Below are positions 23,006 through 24,890 of a stretch of 24,890 nucleotides of DNA, in pieces (the first letter of the stretch is position 1; each line of letters opens with the position of its first letter). The position numbers were made by a program, and so were the translations under genes. Origin of the DNA: Aalborgiella sp031390045 (GTDB lineage Bacteria; Pseudomonadota; Gammaproteobacteria; Burkholderiales; Burkholderiaceae_C); contig JANMTB010000135.1 in the NCBI GenBank assembly GCA_031390045.1, positions 1 through 24,890 of the forward strand, read 5' to 3'. The notes beneath the pieces were generated by a model. The model ran no database searches. It was not told where the DNA came from and was given only the letters and a program-made list of their open reading frames with translations.

Positions 23006-23701
23006 ATGTTGAAACTCTATATCGGCAACAAAAACTACTCCTCCTGGTCCATGCGCCCCTGGGTACTGCTCACCCAAGCTGGCATTCCGTTTGAAGAGGT
23101 GATGGTGCGGTTTGACTCGTTTGAAGCGGACTCCAAATTCAAAAAAACTATATCTGCTGTCAGCCCCACAGGCAAGGTTCCTGCTTTGGTTGACACTTCA
23201 GTTTCGGGTGATTTGAAGATTTGGGACACTTTAGCCATCGCCGAATACGCCGCCGAGCAATTCCCAGAAAAAAATCTGTGGCCGAAAGACAAAGCTGCCC
23301 GAGCCATTGCCCGCAGTGTTTGCGCCGAAATGCACGCAGGCTTCACCGGCTTGCGCGGAAATTGCCCCATGAACATCGAAGCCTCGTTACCAAATATCGG
23401 ACAAATCATCTGGCGCGACAAACCCGCCGTTCAGGTTGACGTGAAACGCATCGTCGAGCTGTGGACCGAGTTACTACTAAAGTACAAAGGTCCGATGCTC
23501 TTCGGCGAATTCTCCGCCGCCGACGCCTACTTCGCGCCCGTCTGCATGCGCTTCAATACTTATGGCTTGCCGCTGCCTAAAAACATCGCTGATTACGTCG
23601 CTAGAGTAACCAGTTTGCCCGCTGTACAAGCATGGATCAAGGGCGCTTTAGCAGAGCATGATTTTGTCGAATTCGACGAACCATATCGCGTAAAAGGGTG
23701 A
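23006..23701 (+). CDS. Glutathione S-transferase family protein
   Basis: A 231-residue cytosolic GST-fold protein. The N-terminal thioredoxin-like domain (1-85) opens with LYIGNKNYSSWSMRPWVLL, where Ser residues at 12-13 and 15 are the likely thiol-activating positions, followed by the cis-proline motif GKVPAL (about 53-58) and the glutathione gamma-Glu contact region WDTLAIAEYAAEQFP. The helical C-terminal domain runs from about 92 to 225, with FSAADAYFAPV as the N-capping box. This branch is common in Burkholderiales; its electrophilic substrate is unknown. Start ATG 23006 follows AAGGTG. In related genomes, as I recall, cca lies just downstream; here that place is occupied by two lipoprotein genes. 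Confidence 0.93.
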   Translation: MLKLYIGNKNYSSWSMRPWVLLTQAGIPFEEVMVRFDSFEADSKFKKTISAVSPTGKVPALVDTSVSGDLKIWDTLAIAEYAAEQFPEKNLWPKDKAARAIARSVCAEMHAGFTGLRGNCPMNIEASLPNIGQIIWRDKPAVQVDVKRIVELWTELLLKYKGPMLFGEFSAADAYFAPVCMRFNTYGLPLPKNIADYVARVTSLPAVQAWIKGALAEHDFVEFDEPYRVKG

Positions 23702-23822
23702 CTTATATGAATGCCAATTAAGTTTGGTTTTTGAAAATTAATAATTTCAGAGCCAAATAAATTCATAGTTGTATCAAAAAATGTACATAATTAATCTTGT
23801 GTTTAATTAATGTGAGTAAAAG
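23702..23822 (+). promoter_or_regulatory. AT-rich intergenic region before the first lipoprotein gene
   Basis: 121 bp, much richer in AT than its surroundings. A loose inverted repeat TATGAAT/ATTCATA spans about 23705-23767. Several TTAATTA motifs precede the next start. No clear -35/-10 pair and no terminator for the GST gene were found. Confidence 0.35.
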
Positions 23823-24293
23823 ATGCAAAATTTTCGTACTTTGGTTTTATTGACTTCAGTGGCTGTGTTGACAGCTTGCGGTGGAGGTGGAGGCGAGAGC
23901 GCGCCAGAACCGACGCCTACGCCTACACCCGCAGCGGCAACGCCAGCACCAGCTGCAACGCCATCATTTATTGGAAATTACAATGTGACGATGTCAATGA
24001 CTGGTAACACGTGTAGCTTGACAGGTCTCCCGCAATCCATCGTTGCCAGACAATCAATTTGGCAAAGTGACAGAACTGTGCAAGTTTTGAGTGGCACTAC
24101 GGTTTTCGACGGCTCAGTTGATAGCGACAATCTAGGCTTTAATACGTCAAACACACAAACAGTTAGTGGGTATGTAGCTGTATCAAATATGAATTATCGA
24201 GGAGCGAGTGCAACTAGCAGCTATTCCGTCCAATATACGATTTCAACAGCAGGCTGCTTAGTGGTCTGGAATGGTACAGCAACACGTTTTTAA
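23823..24293 (+). CDS. Small secreted lipoprotein, paralogue 1
   Basis: A 156-residue protein of unknown function. Residues 1-18 are a lipoprotein signal and the lipobox VLTAC places the lipidated Cys at 19; a run of Gly follows. Residues 26-47 are a Pro/Thr/Ala linker (repeats of Pro-Thr), then a compact domain of about 108 residues, rich in Thr, Ser, Asn and predicted beta strand, with two Cys (NTC and TAGC) that could form a disulfide. The domain matches that of the next gene: GNYN...NTC...GTTVFDGSVDSDNLGF...NTQT...YTISTAGC. I do not recognise a named family. It is probably anchored in the outer membrane. The gene has lower GC than slt-GST upstream. Confidence 0.85.
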   Translation: MQNFRTLVLLTSVAVLTACGGGGGESAPEPTPTPTPAAATPAPAATPSFIGNYNVTMSMTGNTCSLTGLPQSIVARQSIWQSDRTVQVLSGTTVFDGSVDSDNLGFNTSNTQTVSGYVAVSNMNYRGASATSSYSVQYTISTAGCLVVWNGTATRF

Positions 24294-24336
24294 TTCGTAA
24301 ATGTCAGTGCGAGCTGCCCGCGCTAAACTAACCCCC

Positions 24337-24384
24337 ATGCAAATTTACATGGTGGGTGGTGCTGCTGCGCCAGGTGCTCCATAA
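24337..24384 (+). pseudogene. cca: Fragment of the start of cca (tRNA nucleotidyltransferase)
   Basis: The ATG at 24337 opens MQIYMVGGA and then runs into AAPGAP and a stop, 15 residues in all. MQIYMVGGAVRD is, to my knowledge, the conserved N-terminus of the bacterial multifunctional CCA-adding enzyme (nucleotidyltransferase GG motif), and cca typically follows GST in this neighbourhood. So the segment looks like the promoter-proximal end of cca left behind when the lipoprotein genes arrived, with homology lost after codon 9. An intact cca may lie beyond the right edge. Chance cannot be excluded for nine residues. Confidence 0.5.
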
Positions 24385-24400
24385 AGTATTTTTCAGCTTA

Positions 24401-24466
24401 AAGTTACAGGGTTACTGTTGGTAACTTGTATTCATTAAAAATAAAATATTTAAACAGATAATGAAT
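24401..24466. repeat. Nested inverted repeats before the second lipoprotein gene
   Basis: AAGTTAC (24401-24407) pairs with GTAACTT (24421-24427), with an inner alternative GTTAC/GTAAC (24411-24425). Further on, ATTCATT (24430-24436) pairs with AATGAAT (24460-24466). They lie in the 217-bp gap upstream of the gene at 24511 and may be operators or mRNA hairpins; no terminator-type T-run follows directly. Confidence 0.5.
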
Positions 24467-24510
24467 AGTCGTAAAATACACACATCATTTTTTTTATATT
24501 TTGGAGTTTT

Positions 24511-24890
24511 ATGTTGCAAAAAACACGTTTATTGTTCTTGGTGTGTAGCACAGCCATTTTGGCTGCATGCGGCGGTGGAGATGACAAAGAAATCAATAAT
24601 TTAGCGGGTACTTACAACTATTCACAGTTCAAGTTGACAGCAAATACATGCAATTCTGATGTGGCTCAAACCATAGATCGTGGTATCGATTCTGTAACTC
24701 AAGAAGAAGCAAATATATCGCTCAACAGTTTTGGAACAGTATTCCGTGGGACTGTTGATGCTGACAATATGGGATTTACAGCTTCATATACCCAAACGCA
24801 GAATGACGCAGCTGTTGTGAGCAAATACGCATTCAGAAGAATTGTTATTGGTAAAGATTACGAAGTCAATTTCACCATCACGACTGGCGC
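24511..24890 (+). CDS. Small secreted lipoprotein, paralogue 2 (partial)
   Basis: Open from ATG 24511 (GGAG at 24503-24506) to the right edge, 126 codons seen. The signal ends in the lipobox ILAAC, with Cys at 20, followed by GGGDD. The mature domain parallels the upstream gene: GTYNYSQFKLTANTC, then GTVFRGTVDADNMGF, SYTQT and YEVNFTITTGA, in the same order and spacing as GNYN, NTC, GTTVFDGSVDSDNLGF, NTQT and YTISTAGC. It lacks the Pro/Thr linker of its neighbour. Function is unknown; a tandem duplication with strong divergence is the simplest reading. The C-terminus, including the expected second Cys, is outside the window. Confidence 0.85.
   Translation, partial: MLQKTRLLFLVCSTAILAACGGGDDKEINNLAGTYNYSQFKLTANTCNSDVAQTIDRGIDSVTQEEANISLNSFGTVFRGTVDADNMGFTASYTQTQNDAAVVSKYAFRRIVIGKDYEVNFTITTG

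Overview
The window looks like chromosomal DNA of a betaproteobacterium of the order Burkholderiales, most likely Comamonadaceae. Grounds: a Burkholderiales-type porin, a Coq7 hydroxylase, a DUF3047 lipoprotein, and the neighbourhood 5-FCL / lytic transglycosylase / NDUFA9-like reductase / GST / (cca remnant). Base composition is moderate, with AT-rich gaps. No tRNA, rRNA, CRISPR array, transposase or integrase was seen.

Layout. (1) 1-300, minus: start of a coq7-like gene, running off the left edge. (2) 553-1626: abundant outer-membrane porin with a strong terminator, then a DUF3047 lipoprotein (1750-2472). (3) 2568-9476, plus: a peptide ABC-transporter operon in the order dppB - M20 amidohydrolase - dppA - dppC - dppD - dppF, preceded by a good sigma-54 (-24/-12) promoter match. 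(4) 9492-11800, minus: zwf-hexR, with overlapping genes. (5) 12006-19215, plus, divergent from zwf: a three-gene ABC transporter of the 'iron' (Fbp/Afu) superfamily, then tal and pgi. (6) 19297-21937: 5-formyl-THF cyclo-ligase and a soluble lytic transglycosylase, divergent with only 13 bp between their starts. (7) 21973-23701: NAD(P)-binding NDUFA9-type protein and a GST. (8) 23823-24890: two tandem paralogous small lipoproteins with an apparent fragment of the start of cca between them.

How the genes work together. Region 3 imports peptides and deacylates or hydrolyses a product of uptake. Regions 4-5 form one carbon module: Zwf, Pgi and Tal act on glucose-6-P, fructose-6-P and sedoheptulose-7-P, and HexR is a sugar-phosphate-sensing SIS-domain repressor. 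The adjacent ABC transporter would usually be annotated as ferric iron, but its binding protein has His-Asp where iron-binding FbpA has tandem Tyr. It fits an AfuABC-type hexose-phosphate importer. A perfect 17-bp palindrome overlaps the zwf promoter, and an 18-bp relative of the same element (15/18) overlaps the tal promoter, suggesting shared control.

Main hidden structure. A 45-bp dispersed palindromic element with fixed architecture (GCTAT-N7-ATAGC-N15-TACGCCGGCTACA) occurs four times, plus one degenerate candidate. Only one copy is intergenic. The others lie in frame inside genes: one supplies the start codon and first 14 residues of DppF, one lies in a species-specific insert of Pgi, one forms the DppA signal peptide core, and possibly one lies in the AfuA signal peptide. 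This resembles in principle the Rickettsia palindromic elements, which turn repeats into protein sequence.
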